Made by a program: the position numbers and the translations under genes. A stretch of DNA of 64,000 bases. Source: Triplophysa rosa. Its lineage: Eukaryota > Chordata > Actinopteri > Cypriniformes > Nemacheilidae. The notes below the pieces were generated by a model. The model saw only the letters and a program-made list of their open reading frames with translations, was not told where the DNA came from and searched no databases. Positions 17,656 through 29,774 of this stretch are shown piece after piece (the first letter of the stretch is position 1; each line of letters opens with the position of its first letter). The stretch is taken from NCBI RefSeq assembly GCF_024868665.1, contig NW_026634463.1, positions 1,937 to 65,936 on the forward strand, written 5' to 3'.

Positions 17656-18845
17656 TTTGTAAATTTGATCAAACTAAATACTCTTCGAAGATACGACGTA
17701 TGCAATACTACTGTATAGGCACTCAAGATTAATATGAAACTGAGTGTGTTGCCCGATCTTTAATCCAAGCCGCGCAGTTCTATGTCAAAATAAATGTCCT
17801 TCTGCAGACTTCCGTACGTATTTCACATTGCATCCTTGGAAGGAGACCCGAAATGCACAACGAGAGGTTTATTCTCAAACAAGACCTTATTTTGTTAGGT
17901 TATTTTGTGGTAAAATAATGTTTTTTTTTTTTTTTTTGTGGAGTAAAACATAAGGGAACAAAGAATGACATAGCAATAAGCATTACAAAAACTGCACAAA
18001 CCTAACCATTTTTTTTTTTCTTTCCCATGGTATAACCCCTAAAACACGAAAAATTCAGAAAAACAACGTCGGACTAGCAAATCACGTGGTCTCACGAATT
18101 CAGCCACTTCGCTTTTGAGACGCTCCTGGTATTGAGGACGGAACAACATCTGGCTGGTTAGCTTTAGTGAGACATGTATGAATCCAACGTGTAGATGACT
18201 CAAAGCCGTGAATATGCAGAAAGTCATAAATATTAGAACAACGTTTCAAAACCTTATATAAAACATAAGTGTAAAGCCTGACAACTTCCTATCGACTAAA
18301 ACGCATATGTTAAAACGATAAAAATGTTTACCATAGAAAAACAATTTAAGATGTGTAAATATGTTTTTTGGATATGTAAGTCAAAAAGTCTTGAGCAAAA
18401 TTGTTGTTAGCACGAGATAGATGTTGCATCCACGTTGTATGTCGTAGTTTGGTATTAGGATTTAATCATTTGCTCGTAAGGTAAATCTGTTCATTAAGAC
18501 AAATAGGGTATCATAGTAATTATATTCACACATCAGGTTATTAGAGAAGTGTGAACTAAATTATGACTTCCGAAGCACTGGTTTATAGCGGACATGCAAT
18601 TTAAGAAGTGTATCTTTATGTCTGTCATTTGCTGACATGTGAGATTTGGAATGGGTAATGCATGTGGGCTTACCTTCATATGCCGATGCACGTCTACATC
18701 ACTGAAAGACAAGGTGAAGGCAAATTAAAATGCAATGTGTGTTTGAAAGTTCTTATAGAGCAGTCAAGAAAAGATGAAAACACAAGCATTTGGCTGAATA
18801 TGATAAATAAACTAAGTAAAATTTTTTTTAAAAAGACCATCAAAT

Positions 18846-19470
18846 CAGGGGCATAGATACATGGTGGCCATGGGTGGCCACGACTACCCCTGAATGATGG
18901 ATGGCCACCTATCTGGCCACCTCTGTTGTGCGAAGCAGTTTTAAGATGTGTGTCGGAGTTTACGGAGTGTTGCGCAGATCATTTAGCGAATGCACTGAAA
19001 GTAACGCGAGAACATTACTCTTGCGTTAATATGATGTCATACGCTGACGCACTGACGCAAACAGTCTGAGCGCTATAGCTGAACAGCTGCTAACCGCTTC
19101 GTGACAGTGCACTGTCTGTGTACCATGGAAGTTCATCGCGAGCAAAAGGATCAGGTCAGTAAAATCAGTCTTGTTTAACTGGATTCCATTCATTAATTAC
19201 ATTTTCGCAAAAGTTTAAGTTGGGGTACTGCAATGTTTATTTTCTATACAAAATGCTAACTTACTGCAAATGATAGCTAGCAAATTATTTTAAAATAATG
19301 TTGGCACATGAAAGCATTGCGAATAAATTTTTACTTTACGTTCTTTTTGTATGTTTTGACCAGCAAACTATGTGTAATGAAGAATTGGTGTAAAGTACAG
19401 TAGAAGTTTAAGAATTTATGTCTGTTTTGGTCACCCTAATAAAATCACTGGGACTTACCTGGCCACCTCT
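18846..19470 (+). mobile_element. Remaining part of hAT MITE, copy A
   Basis: The segment starts CAGGGGCATAG after the target bases CATCAAAT and matches 35700-36325. It stops at ACCTGGCCACCTCT immediately before the N at 19471, where the other copies continue into an A run and TGGCTACGCCCCTG. Together with 17626-17655 it would make one whole MITE if the segment between them were inverted. Confidence 0.75.
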
Positions 19471-19479
19471 NATGAGATG

Positions 19480-20125
19480 TCAAAAAACAAACATCTCATG
19501 GTCTTATCACATAAAACCTAAGGCTTTGCCATGGCTCTGCTACAGGACCAAGAAAACCATGACTAAGGAAGCAGAGCCATGACAGAAGCCCCCCCCCTTT
19601 AATGAGCACCTCCAGGTGCTCACCAAGGGGTAGACAGACAAGACAAGGCAGACTGGGTACAGACAAGACAAGGTGTTTTCTCATGTCTCGTCATTGGCCC
19701 CGCTCCTCTCGTTTCCTTGTGATCTTTCCCTGAGTGTTTGATTAACCACACCTGCCCCATGTCGTTATCCCTCGTTTGTCTTTCCTTTAAATACCCTCTT
19801 GTTTCTTTGTCTTGTGGTCGTGTATTGCGTGTACTAAGTTGTGTATGTATGTGTATCCCCGTGTCGTGCTCCTCTTAGTTTGCCTAGTAGCAGCTGTGGA
19901 CTACCTTTCCTTGTTTTGGACGTTGTGTCGTAGTTAGTGTTTATTGTTTATTTTACCCCTTCAAGGGAAGTGTTTGTTTTTGTTGAGGTATTGTTATAGT
20001 GATCGTGTCCTGTTTTCCCCATTGTGGGTTTTTGTTTTCTGTTCTGTTGTTTATTATTAAAATCTTGTGTTAACCCCTTCACCGCCTGCCTGCATTTGGG
20101 TTCTTCCTGCCACATCCGTGACAGT
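19480..20125 (+). mobile_element. Probable solo LTR inserted in copy A
   Basis: The block lacks homology to the other arms and has LTR-like features: a start near TGTCAAAAAACAAACATC, a TTTAAATA-type box near 19788, ATTAAA near 20057, and an end in CCACATCCGTGACA. The sequence resumes with arm-like DNA at 20130. No internal retroelement region or paired LTR is present. The class is not determined. Confidence 0.45.
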
Positions 20126-20129
20126 TTGA

Positions 20130-20400
20130 GGATAAACCTCTCATAGTGCATTCCGGGTCTCCTTCCAAGGATGCAATGTGAAATACGTACGGAAGTCTGC
20201 ACAAGGACATTTATTTTGACATAGAACTGTACGGCTTGGACATGGCGTCCGTCAAAAATAGGCTAGCTGCGCATTAAAGATTGATCAACACACTCAGTTT
20301 CTGCCAATCTCATAATAATCTTGAGTGCCTATACAGTACTATTGCACACGTCATATCTTCGAAGAGTATTTAGTTTTTATCAGTGACGATAGTATTTAGC
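20130..20400 (-). repeat. Diverged fragment of the giant element arm
   Basis: This is an inverse, diverged relative of 17690-17870: shared phrases include CTCCTTCCAAGGATGCAATG, ATACGTACGGAAGTCTGCA and TATCTTCGAAGAGTATTTAG. It contains an extra piece (GGCTTGGACATGGCGTCC) missing from other copies. It is therefore an older copy of the same segment, in the orientation expected for a left arm. Confidence 0.7.
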
Positions 20401-21034
20401 ATATCGGTGACGTCATCACATAGTATCTGACAGCTAAGTGCTTCAGGTCTGCTTCTCTTACTCTCTGAGCAGTTGTATACAGTATTATATTAAAACAATA
20501 CACCCAAATGCACAATAAATAGGTTCTTAATGACTTATTTTCCTGTTTCTGTTGGCAGACAACAAAAACGCATGTAATAGTGAGTGAACTCAACCAATTA
20601 AAACTACACACCAGCAGTCACTTTCGTTGAACAGCTAAAATCTGTCTGTGTTCTTGTTTATGCGTCCATACAGTCATCGCGTTTTAAATCATAAATGCTC
20701 AAACAAGGTCAATAAGTGATTAGTTCTTGGAAACACTGTTTGTACATGCGTATATCATTCACGCGTCAGTGCGGTCTGAACTGAATGTGCTGCTTCTCAG
20801 CTGCCACGCACTGAACAGAGTAGACACAGAGAGGCGGTGCTGCGCTGGGAAGGCAAAAGCTCGCTCTCACGGGGCAATAGACGTGAAGCAGAATGTTTCG
20901 CTAAGCCGCCAAGGCTTATTCAGAAAGTAGCTAGATTTGTCGTTAGTTGCTTTTTGAAAAATAAGTTTCTAACGGGGTCTGAAAAGTCGCTAAATCTAGC
21001 GACAAAGTCGCCAAGTTGGCAACACTGAGTGGGA
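20401..21034. other. Unassigned stretch within copy A
   Basis: No gene was recognised. The part from about 20925 to 21025 (CTAGATTTGTCGTTAGTTGC, then TCGCTAAATCTAGCGACAAA) is internally palindromic and resembles a common fish DNA-transposon terminus. The remainder is not homologous to the other copies of the element. Confidence 0.35.
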
Positions 21035-21038
21035 TGGA

Positions 21039-21907
21039 ACTACAGCACGAGCACACAACACATAATCACTAGGGCTGAAATGATTCCTCGAGTAATTTGA
21101 ATACAAAAAAATCATCGAGGCAATTTTTGTTGCCTCGAAGCTTTGTTTAATCCATTTAACTACAGTACACACGGAGCACTGCGTTTCCCCACGGACCGTT
21201 ATTACTGACGCACAGCCCGCTAAACTCTGTTCATGTTACAGGCTCTCAAGTCTCACGCATTCACCGTGAGACACATGCATTTTAGTCTGTTCACACGCTC
21301 ACACGTATGTTTCATGCTGATAAATAAGTGAGCGCTTATTGAAATGGTGAACTGCTATTTTACTTAGTTTTAGTCTATTTTGCGAGTGAAACTTGTTTTC
21401 CGGCTGCATTGAGTCCATCAAACTATATGCGGACTTGTGGATGCCGAATCCTGTTATTTACACATGCCATCTATACGTTCTGTGTGTCTGATTGAATGAA
21501 CTGCACAGTTTAACGTGCTACCCGCGTGATGCTCATAAATTTGTCTGCGTCTGCGCTTTATGAAGACATGAACTTCACCTCCAGAGACTACAGCACGAGC
21601 ACACAACACATCATCACGGGGCTGAAACGATTCCTCGAGTAATTCGAATACAAAAAATCATCGAGGCAAATTTTGTTGCCTCGAAGCTTTGTTTAATCCA
21701 TTTAACTACAGTACACGGAGCGCTGCGTTTCCCCACGGACCGTTATTACTGACGCACAGCCCGCTAAACTCTGTTCATGTTACCGGCTCTCAAGTCTCAC
21801 GCATTCACCGTGAGACACACGCATTTTAGTCTGTTCACAGCTCACACGTGTGACTCATGCTGATAAATAAGTGATAGCTTATTGAAATGGTGAACTGCTA
21901 TTTCACT
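21039..21907. repeat. ~550-bp tandem duplication in copy A
   Basis: ACTACAGCACGAGCACACAA occurs at about 21039 and again at about 21589. The sequence after each is nearly the same (GATTCCTCGAGTAATT..., TTGCCTCGAAGCTTTG, CCCCACGGACCGTTATTACT). The other copies of the element have this block only once (inverse of about 34110-34440). The second unit runs into the N at 21908. Confidence 0.75.
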
Positions 21908-21908
21908 N

Positions 21909-22215
21909 TTGCTCTGAGAGTTTATTCTCAAGCAAAACATGTATGTTGTGAGGTGACACAGGAAACAGAGCATAGTACAAAAAAAGCGTCTTCCGAACAC
22001 ACCCTGCCAAAATAACAAGTCATTAGGCTAATACTTACTCATTTCAATAGCGTAAACACAAAAGAATACATACAACCCTCAATTTTAGTATCAAACTAAA
22101 CATTGCAATCCATGACATAAGCACTAAGTTAGTGTTACCTTTGAACCATTTCTTATATCATGTTCTATTTATTATTTGTATCTATATTGCACTATTGAAG
22201 TTTAATATGGCAATG
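21909..22215. other. Unassigned stretch after the N gap
   Basis: The first 40 bases (TTGCTCTGAGAGTTTATT) relate to the arm sequence around 33860, then similarity is lost. No coding or RNA feature was recognised. Confidence 0.3.
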
Positions 22216-22695
22216 GAATGTGTGTCATGGTCTAGCGCCACCTTGATCTTTGCTTTATCTTGCCAGTGGCAGAACCATGATAGAACCTCTTGTTTTATGT
22301 GGAGAGTGACGTTTTGTCCCTGTTGGTCTTCCACTCTCCGGTGTGGCGTCTTTTTCCCGCCCTTTCGTCTCCTCGTTATTGTTTGTTAATTTAGTTCATG
22401 TCCTGCACCTGTCCCCTCTTGATTTATCCCCTTTATAATGCCCTTGTGTCTTCTGTCTCGTGCTGGTTCATTGTACTGTTGGTGGTGTGGTGTGTGTGTC
22501 ATATGTGGTGAGTTCCTGTCTTGTCAGTGTAGTTTAGTTATTTTGTATTTAATTCAAGTGTTGTCTTAGTCTGGTTAGGTGTAGTTAGTCCTTGGTGTCA
22601 TGTTTATACCCTTGTGTTTTGTTTTGTTTTGTTTTGTTACCCCCACGTGGGTCTTTGTTTTGTATTTATATTTTATTAAAGTCTTGTAATTGGCT
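22216..22695 (+). mobile_element. LTR-like fragment in copy A
   Basis: The block starts around TGTCATGGTCTAGCGCC, is pyrimidine-rich on this strand with a TTTATAATG box, and ends with ATTTTATTAAAGTCTTGTAAT. This composition and end are typical of LTRs of fish Ty3 or retroviral elements. No partner LTR or internal region accompanies it, and it abuts another LTR-like block at 22704. Confidence 0.4.
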
Positions 22696-22703
22696 TTCAA
22701 AGG

Positions 22704-23250
22704 CAGTACCTGCAATCGCTCCCAAAAATTGCACAGAGACGTTCTCCAAAATTAAACAGAAGTTTTATTACCAGATGTAAAAAGGTAACAAAGCTTTGGG
22801 TTGTCAGACAATCTCCTCACTCCACCACAAGCCAACAACCCAAAATATTCAAAAACACCCATATTTATTAAGTATGTGACGTCGCTCGTATCTTCTGACT
22901 CCTCCTCTGCTTTTTGCTCCCTTTCCACCAATCACCGTGAAGTCCTTTTTCTTAGTTCCTGTAAAATAACATTTCAAAACGTATATCCTGTGGTCAATCG
23001 CCAGTCCTGAGGAATGTTCTCCAGGACAGTTTCATTTTTGGGGAGGTTCCTAAACAGTTCTACTATCCGGACAACATACCAACATTCTTAACATTCTTTT
23101 AGTAAAAAGAAAACACTCAATCATCTAATGCTTTTAATTATGTAGCGTTGTTTCTTAATCCTATGATTCATTAAAACACATCACAACTCATGATTATACT
23201 TAAAACATATGCAGTGGATTGATTCATAACATTTCTTTTCTGTGTGACTC

Positions 23251-23288
<38 letters not shown>

Positions 23289-23592
23289 GACTTAGTTAAA
23301 TTTATGGTTCCAACCCCCACTTATCCTGTCTCACTCCGTTTGCCACAGTAACTTTCCACTGAGTAAAATAGAAAGCACATGACAAAAGCACACAGCTTAA
23401 TGATTTAATGAAAGAAAACACTTATTGATTATATTGATAATTAAATCATACTTTTATCTGAAAAATATTTCCACAATTCCCTCTCTTGACCTCGTAAGAG
23501 GTCACACATCATCTTCTCCTTCATCTTCTGCTAGATCACTTGATAACAAAGGCATACTGTATGGGGGTGGAGATTCTTTCTTTTCAATAGCT
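22704..23592 (-). mobile_element. Endogenous-retrovirus LTR-like block (solo)
   Basis: This block is homologous to 41276-42119, which lies at the 3' end of a minus-strand retroviral pol remnant: shared phrases include CAAAGCTTTGGGTTGTCAGA, ATAACAAAGGCATACTGTA and TTCTTTCTTTTCAATAGC. Read on the minus strand it contains AATAAA near 22756, as expected for the R region of an LTR. A (GT)n run lies at 23252-23287. On its right the giant-element arm resumes at once, so it is an insertion. Confidence 0.6.
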
Positions 23593-24725
23593 GTTAGTTT
23601 TAGTCTAGTTTGCGAGTGAAACTTGTTTTCCGGCTGCATTGAGTCAATAAAAATAGATGCGCACTAGTGGATGCCGAATCCTGTTATTTACATATGTCAT
23701 CTGTATGTTCTGCATGTCTGGGTGAATGAACTGCACAGTTTACCGTGCTACACACGTGATGCTCATGAATTTGTCAGCGCCTGCGTTGAATGAGGACATG
23801 ACCTTCATCTCCAGAGTTGCTCTGAGAGTTTATTTCACAAACATGTTATTGTTTGAGTGAAGAAACAGACATACTAAAAAATGTTCATGGGCATTCTTTG
23901 GATGACCATAAATAGTTCATTTTAGATAAATTACAATACTATACATTACATAAACAGACGTCCTTTTGTATCTTTGAAGAAATTTAAATCGTCTAGGTTG
24001 TACATATAATGAGAGTAAAGTTACTTGGATGAACGTGTGGAATTTGAGGTTGTGCCCCAAACCCCTAGGCATTAAATTTGATTACCATAAAGTGTCCATT
24101 TTAGATCAATTAAAATATTACACATTTATAAACAAATGTATTTTTATTTCCTTGAAGAAATGTAAATTGTCCTGGTTGTACATGAAATAAGAGTAAAGGT
24201 GCTTAAAAATTGAATTGGTTTCCTGATCCCGCCTACCTCGTATGCGTGTGAGTGAAGCAAGGCGTCCTAAAACCAACCGCCAACGCGAGTCCATTTCAAT
24301 TTTGTGAGTATTTAAGATGTGTCCAGCAAAAAAAAAAAAAAGCGGTTTGATTGCTAATTTGTTTTCATTAAAGTGACTATGTTTAATCTGTTGGCATAGT
24401 ACAGTTTTAAACGGAAAACTTTAGCGCATGTGCTTAATTCAGATTGCTACAGGTCACAGTATTACGAATTTTAAATGTTAGAAATTCTCCTAGTGTCGGT
24501 ATTATAAGAGTGTTTAAAATCGCGACAAAGAATTTAAGTTTTTAGCTATTTAACATGCTCGTATTTATTAACAATATGGTCAAGTAAATATACGCATTCA
24601 TAGCTAACCGAATGTCTTTTTATTTATTTGAAGAAATGTAAATTGTCCTGGTTGTACATGAAGTGAGTGTAAATGTGCTTGAACTAATGATTAAAAATTG
24701 AATTGGTTTCCTGATCCCGCCTACT

Positions 24726-25795
24726 AATATACTTTATTTTTGACAAAACATCCCATGTTTCAGTCTTGACACGCACGTTTTCAGTAGTGATGGTAATTAT
24801 TTTGGTAGTGATCACAATATTTAATTTGCACAGCTGAATCAGACTTTCAACATTTTATGTTAATACAAATAACTAACTATGTTGCCCATACGCAGCCAGC
24901 ACATACAGTATAGCAGAAACACATCTGACAGTAAATGTCTAATAGAAAACCTAAAGCTCACATACTATATCACTATTAAATCATTTTAAATTACTAATGA
25001 TTCGCATAACTGTACAGAGTTTTGTTTATTTCCTCAAATAAAGGATTAAGTGTTTCTTTTTCTCACTATCGAAACAATGATACCCATTGATACATTTCGG
25101 TCGTGACTGTTTTGGTAGTGACAATTTTTTAATACTTTTGAGCCTGGCTCAAAGATGCTAATCAGAACATGGTTTGCAAGCACAGTTCTGAACAAATGTA
25201 CACACATAAAACTAAATTTTATGGAATAACGCCCAAAAAAGTTTGCTTGATTGCAGAAAAAAGATGTTTGGTAGTGATGTTCCTTACACAGATTTTCAGA
25301 CTTTTGAACACAGTTACTTCAAAATGAAAAGACTGATCTACTCACCATGTAGCTTATTAGAGAGAAGGACACAGTAATGATTCTTGATCAAAAACGTAGG
25401 GGTGTGGCTAAAATCAGTCTCAGCCAATGGACTAAAACATACTACACTGTTTCGGTTGTGACATGAATCCAGGACACATTTTTTTTACATAAAGTTGAAT
25501 CATTTGAAAATAAAATATATAATAAATATTCTATAAATAAACTTCATTTTTTAAAGTGCAAAAAAATTAACATAATTTTCATAAATTGAAATTTAGGGGT
25601 CTGGGTTCGGGACACCCATCTCCCAATTTAATAAATTATGATTTTATATATAATAAGCGTACTGATATTATAAATATTATTGTGGGTTTCAAAAGATGAT
25701 AGAAGGATCTTAGCAAGCAACTAAGATTTGAATACTTAAATGTGTTTTTTTGAAGTGTGAAAGCAGTTTGCACGAATTCTGTAGAATGGCCCATT
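24726..25795. other. AT-rich stretch with recurrent TTTGGTAGTGA motif
   Basis: No gene was recognised. The motif TTTGGTAGTGA occurs near 24800, 25112 and 25267, and related TTTCGGT(C/T)GTGAC near 25100 and 25451. The stretch is AT-rich with short poly(T) and poly(A) runs. It could be the body of an old DNA transposon, but no termini were identified. Confidence 0.35.
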
Positions 25796-25799
25796 TAGC

Positions 25800-26040
25800 A
25801 CCATATCTTGAGGATTCAGTGGTTCTTCAGAGGTTCTTTGGGGTGACCGGTGTGCTATATATCACCGTTTCCGTATAAAGAACCTGTTAAGCCACTGTAT
25901 GGTTCTTCAGCGGTTCTATATAGCACCTCAGTCATCCCAAAGAACCGCTGAAGCACCAAAACATGGTTCTATATAGGACTAAAAGTGGTTCCCCTATTAC
26001 AAGCCAAGAACCCCTTTTAGTATAGCACTATTTTTTTTAG
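25800..26040. mobile_element. Palindromic MITE with GGTTCT repeats
   Basis: Repeated GGTTCTT and complementary AAGAACC phrases (GGTTCTTCAGAGGTTCTTTG facing CAAAGAACCGCTGAAG-type sequence) and a central TATATAGCACC give a strong hairpin. It is a familiar non-autonomous DNA repeat type of bony fishes. Confidence 0.7.
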
Positions 26041-26145
26041 ACTAGCAATGTGAAAGACTGACAGCATGACAAGAGACATGAAAACTGTGATAAAAATCCA
26101 GGTTATCACATAATTTTTCCCCAAACATATGTACAAAGAGGACGC

Positions 26146-26421
26146 AAATAAAAACTTAATCTACAGCATAACTGCAACACACAGACATCAAGAATCAGTG
26201 TATGAACCTCAATAATGGTGACAATCACCAATCGAAAATTTTATACTGCAATGCATGCTGGGTAACATCCTAGTACAAAACTCATTCATGATTCCCAGCA
26301 TGCATTGCGGTTTATCTGTTTATCTGAATTAGTCTGTTGATTGTCACCATTGTTGAGATCCATACACTGATTCTTGATGTCTGTGTGTTGCAGTTATGCT
26401 GTAGATTAAGTTTTTATTTGT
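26146..26421. mobile_element. Foldback MITE, about 276 bp
   Basis: The first ~85 bp (AATAAAAACTTAATCTACAG to AATGGTGACAATC) is the near-perfect inverse of the last ~85 bp (GATTGTCACCATTGTTGAG to TTAAGTTTTTATT). A second, inner inverted pair is TGCAATGCATGCTGGG facing CCCAGCATGCATTGCGG. No frame of note. Confidence 0.8.
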
Positions 26422-26726
26422 TTACACAAATGTTTCTAGATATCAAAATGTACTCAAACTCCCTGATCTTATTATGTTCTTTCATGGTCAACAGCACAGC
26501 ACTCAAATAAGATGAAATCAGTGAATCAAACCACAACATGATGGTGATTTTAATGATCCCCAATCAGCACTCGATTAGTCTCTCACTGCATTGCCATAAC
26601 GAATACTTTAAAAGCACACAGATACAGCAAGCTAATAAAACAACCTAAGTAGTATATATGGGGGACATAGTGTCAAAATGATTGACAGGTATGATTGATG
26701 GTGACCTTTGACCTTTTCGGGGGGGA

Positions 26727-26930
26727 GTTGAATTACTTCCGGACCACCCACGTTGTGAGGGCCCCTCCCCCTTTGCGTTGACCTTTGACCATACCCGCCC
26801 CATTGTGAGGGACTGCCCCCCTTTGTGTTGAACTTTTGGCCTTTGACAGTATCTGTCCACGTCGTGAGGGATTGCCCACGTCTGGAGTTGAACTCTTGAA
26901 CTTTTGCCCGTACGGTTACCGAGCATTTTT
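26727..26930 (+). repeat. Subterminal ~50-bp tandem repeats, copy B left tip
   Basis: GTTGA-headed units start at 26727, 26777, 26827 and 26887. The first three each contain GTGAGGG and a C-rich track before TTTG or CTGGA. The inverse array occupies about 38544-38747. A 101-109 codon frame through this array (minus strand here, plus strand at 38524) is produced by the repeat. Confidence 0.8.
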
Positions 26931-27143
26931 CTCTCTTCTCCGGAGATCATGTTTGGACATGTTTTTATGATGTTGACACGTATCTTATGCGTGAATAAAT
27001 AAAGGCATGAATAAGTGATTAAAGAAAGAATTGGTTATATAAGTGATTAAAGAAATAATGAATACGCAAATAAACAAAGCAAGTAATGTATAAGTAAATA
27101 AACAAATAAACAAAGCAAGGAATGAATAAGTAATTAAATGAAG

Positions 27144-27144
<1 letters not shown>

Positions 27145-27193
<49 letters not shown>
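27145..27193. repeat. (CT)n microsatellite, left arm
   Basis: About 24 CT dinucleotides followed by (TA)n. The inverse (AG)n tract is at 38281-38329 in the right arm, and another at about 53011-53053 in copy C. It produces a spurious Ser-Leu frame. Confidence 0.9.
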
Positions 27194-27206
<13 letters not shown>

Positions 27207-29119
27207 CTGTATTTAGGCTGTGATAAAACTGTGGTAAAACTTACGTTGGTTGAAAGATCACATTCCTGCCGTTATACTGAAAGGACTGTTTCAGACATTC
27301 CAGCGTTGCAAACACACCGACTCGTAAATCGTCGTGACGTTTAAGCGGTACGTAATTCAGAGTTTTCATCCGGCAGGGCGACAGCGTCGGACGTTTTAAT
27401 CGGGTATGATTTGTTTTACATCCCTAGCGTGAAAATTTGGCCGGATTACGACCGGTTATTTGTGTAGCTTCACGAGCGAGCGTATTATCTCGACACAGGG
27501 ATGCGTTGTATAGGATCGCCAGCTGAGGCTTTCGCCCTCGGGCAATGAGTGACCAATTGACCTGTGTGTACCCGAAGCATTCTATGGGACAAACTATAAT
27601 CTCGCTATATCTCTAACTAATCAGAAAACAGCTTTTGCTACTAACATTCTAAACATATCCGCTTTATTCATCAGTATCTGTTTTGTTTAAAACTTAAACC
27701 ATTCTCACACGTGTCTGATTGTACAGGGGCCTCCATGAAAATGGCTTGACCCAATAAATGTTTGTATGCGTGCACGAGTGTTCACCAAGAGCGGTTACCT
27801 TCCAGCGTTCATGTTTCTGAAAAAAAAAAAAAAAAAAAAAAATCTGAGTATCCATTCTTCAAACTGTGTCTACAACACTGTATAATTAAAGCACATGTTT
27901 TCCTAACTGCATGGAGCGGTGTCTTTAAATGGTGTCCATGATGTTGCCCCTATCCTGACTGTTTTCCTTCTGTCTGAGAAGATGCCAGTGCGTCCACCAA
28001 CCAAGGGTGGAAAAAAAAAAAATCATCTTTATTGCTAGTGTTCATAGCATCACAGCAGGCAGTTGGGTGATTCCTTAAAACACAAAGCAGATTTTGATTG
28101 AACAGCAAGAAACCTTAAATTGAATGTACGACATGTTAATTTCATGAATGTGTTTTATATCATGCCTCCAGGTTGTATCATAAAAATAAGTCTGCATAAG
28201 GTTTTCAAAATAATTTTTTTAGATTAAAAATGAAAGTGATTCTATCAAAGGTATGCCTTTTAACATAACTGTTTATATGATTCTAAACTGATATTCTTTA
28301 AAACATTTAGAATAGTCAAATCTCGCACATCCTGTTATTACGAGTTGTCTTTGCACATCTGTTTTAGTGGTTAGTGTTAAACTGTGGCAACCCCTTAACA
28401 CCTAGACACGATTCTAAGATTTACTGACATATAGAGCAGACTCTGAGTTCTTTTCAGCATCAAACCTCTTTATTATTTTGTGTTGGACATCTGATTGTGT
28501 AGCAAGGAAACTCAAGAAGTAGACATTCCATCCTACAGTAAGTGTTTCGGTTTACTTTTAGTTTAAACAAGGTTTTAATTGTTGTTGTTAAACAGTTTGC
28601 TTTAGATCCAAACTTTACATGCACAAAGTATACGTTGAATCACCTTTTCTTCATTTTATCCTCACCATTTTCTTATGTTTTGTTTTTGAGTGTCTATTGA
28701 ATATACTAGGCTATATTTTCTTACACAAAGCAACTGAGCAATAGAGGTCTTCTCTGCAAGGATATGAAGTAGCTTGATTTTTTGTACAAAGTATATGTAA
28801 ATAGCTTTATATATTTTTTCATACACGGCTTTATATATTTTTTTGTCATACACAGATTGGACAGGTTGCGTGCTGGATTGTGTACTACAGGTAAGTGGTA
28901 AAATGTAGTTAAATTTAGGAAACTTTCGACATGTGTAAATATATCCTTAAAATAAACTTAAAAAGTGGCTAAAGCATGCAAGAAAAATGGTCAACTTGTG
29001 CAGACAATGCATCATCTGAAGCGCTGTGAATTGACTTCTAATGAGCAAAACATGCTGTATAGTGCTCTCAAGATAGAGATGCTCTGGTTTCAAATGTTCC
29101 TGATTTAAAGGACTGGGTG

Positions 29120-29774
29120 CAGGGGCGTAGCCAGAACTTTTTTTTTTTTAGAGGTGGCCAGGTAAGTCCCAGTGATTTTATTAGGGTGACCAAAACAGAC
29201 ATAAATTCTTAAACTTCTACTGTACTTTACACCAATTCTTCATTACACATAGTTTGCTGGTCAAAACATACAAAAAGAACGTAAAGTAAAAATTTATTCG
29301 CAATGCTTTCATGTGCCAACATTATTTTAAAATAATTTGCTAGCTATCATTTGCAGTAAGTTAGCATTTTGTATAGAAAATAAACATTGCAGTACCCCAA
29401 CTTAAACTTTTGCGAAAATGTAATTAATGAATGGAATCCAGTTAAACAAGACTGATTTTACTGACCTGATCCTTTTGCTCGCGATGAACTTCCATGGTAC
29501 ACAGACAGTGCACTGTCACGAAGCGGTTAGCAGCTGTTCAGCTATAGCGCTCAGACTGTTTGCGTCAGTGCGTCAGCGTATGACATCATATTAACGCAAG
29601 AGTAATGTTCTCGCGTTACTTTCAGTGCATTCGCTAAATGATCTGCGCAACACTCCGTAAACTCCGACACACATCTTAAAACTGCTTCGCACAACAGAGG
29701 TGGCCAGATAGGTGGCCATCCATCATTCAGGGGTAGTCGTGGCCACCCATGGCCACCATGTATCTATGCCCCTG
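29120..29774 (-). mobile_element. hAT MITE nested in left arm of copy B (655 bp)
   Basis: Termini are CAGGGGCGTAGCCAG at 29120 and the complement of CAGGGGCATAG at 29774, with subterminal AGGTGGCCA repeats at both ends. In copy C the flanking 8-mers are CATCAAAT and CATCCAAT, one mismatch apart, which is the 8-bp target duplication expected of hAT. The insert has no transposase frame. Its presence in each arm means it inserted before the arms were duplicated or homogenised. Confidence 0.8.

Larger units (their letters stand above)
15183..24725 (+). mobile_element. Rearranged arm of the giant inverted-repeat element (copy A)
   Basis: The stretch starts with the same tip, AGTAGTATATAT, as the complete element at 26648, and follows its left arm closely to about 17655. 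From 17660 to 19470 the sequence is in the opposite orientation to that arm, matching 34512-36325 directly. After a single N (19471) come an LTR-like insert (19480-20125), a diverged arm fragment (20130-20400), other sequence, and then arm sequence again from 21035, interrupted by LTR inserts at 22216-23592 and ending near 24725. Frames of 60-70 codons here recur in all copies but match no protein. Non-coding repeat; orientation of the inner segment could be an assembly error. Confidence 0.75.

Noticed and set aside
18662..18856. A 64-residue protein (MWAYLHMPMHVYITERQGEG) conserved in several places
   Set aside because: It is identical only because the DNA is copied in the giant element's arms (29764, 35516, 50256). 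It resembles no family and has no coding context.
26645..26950. A 101-118 residue basic protein repeated at 38524 and 53220
   Set aside because: It reads through the subterminal 50-bp tandem repeats; composition and repetition follow the DNA repeat rather than a protein fold.
27138..27344. Ser-Leu-rich frame as a signal peptide protein
   Set aside because: It is the translation of a (CT)n microsatellite.
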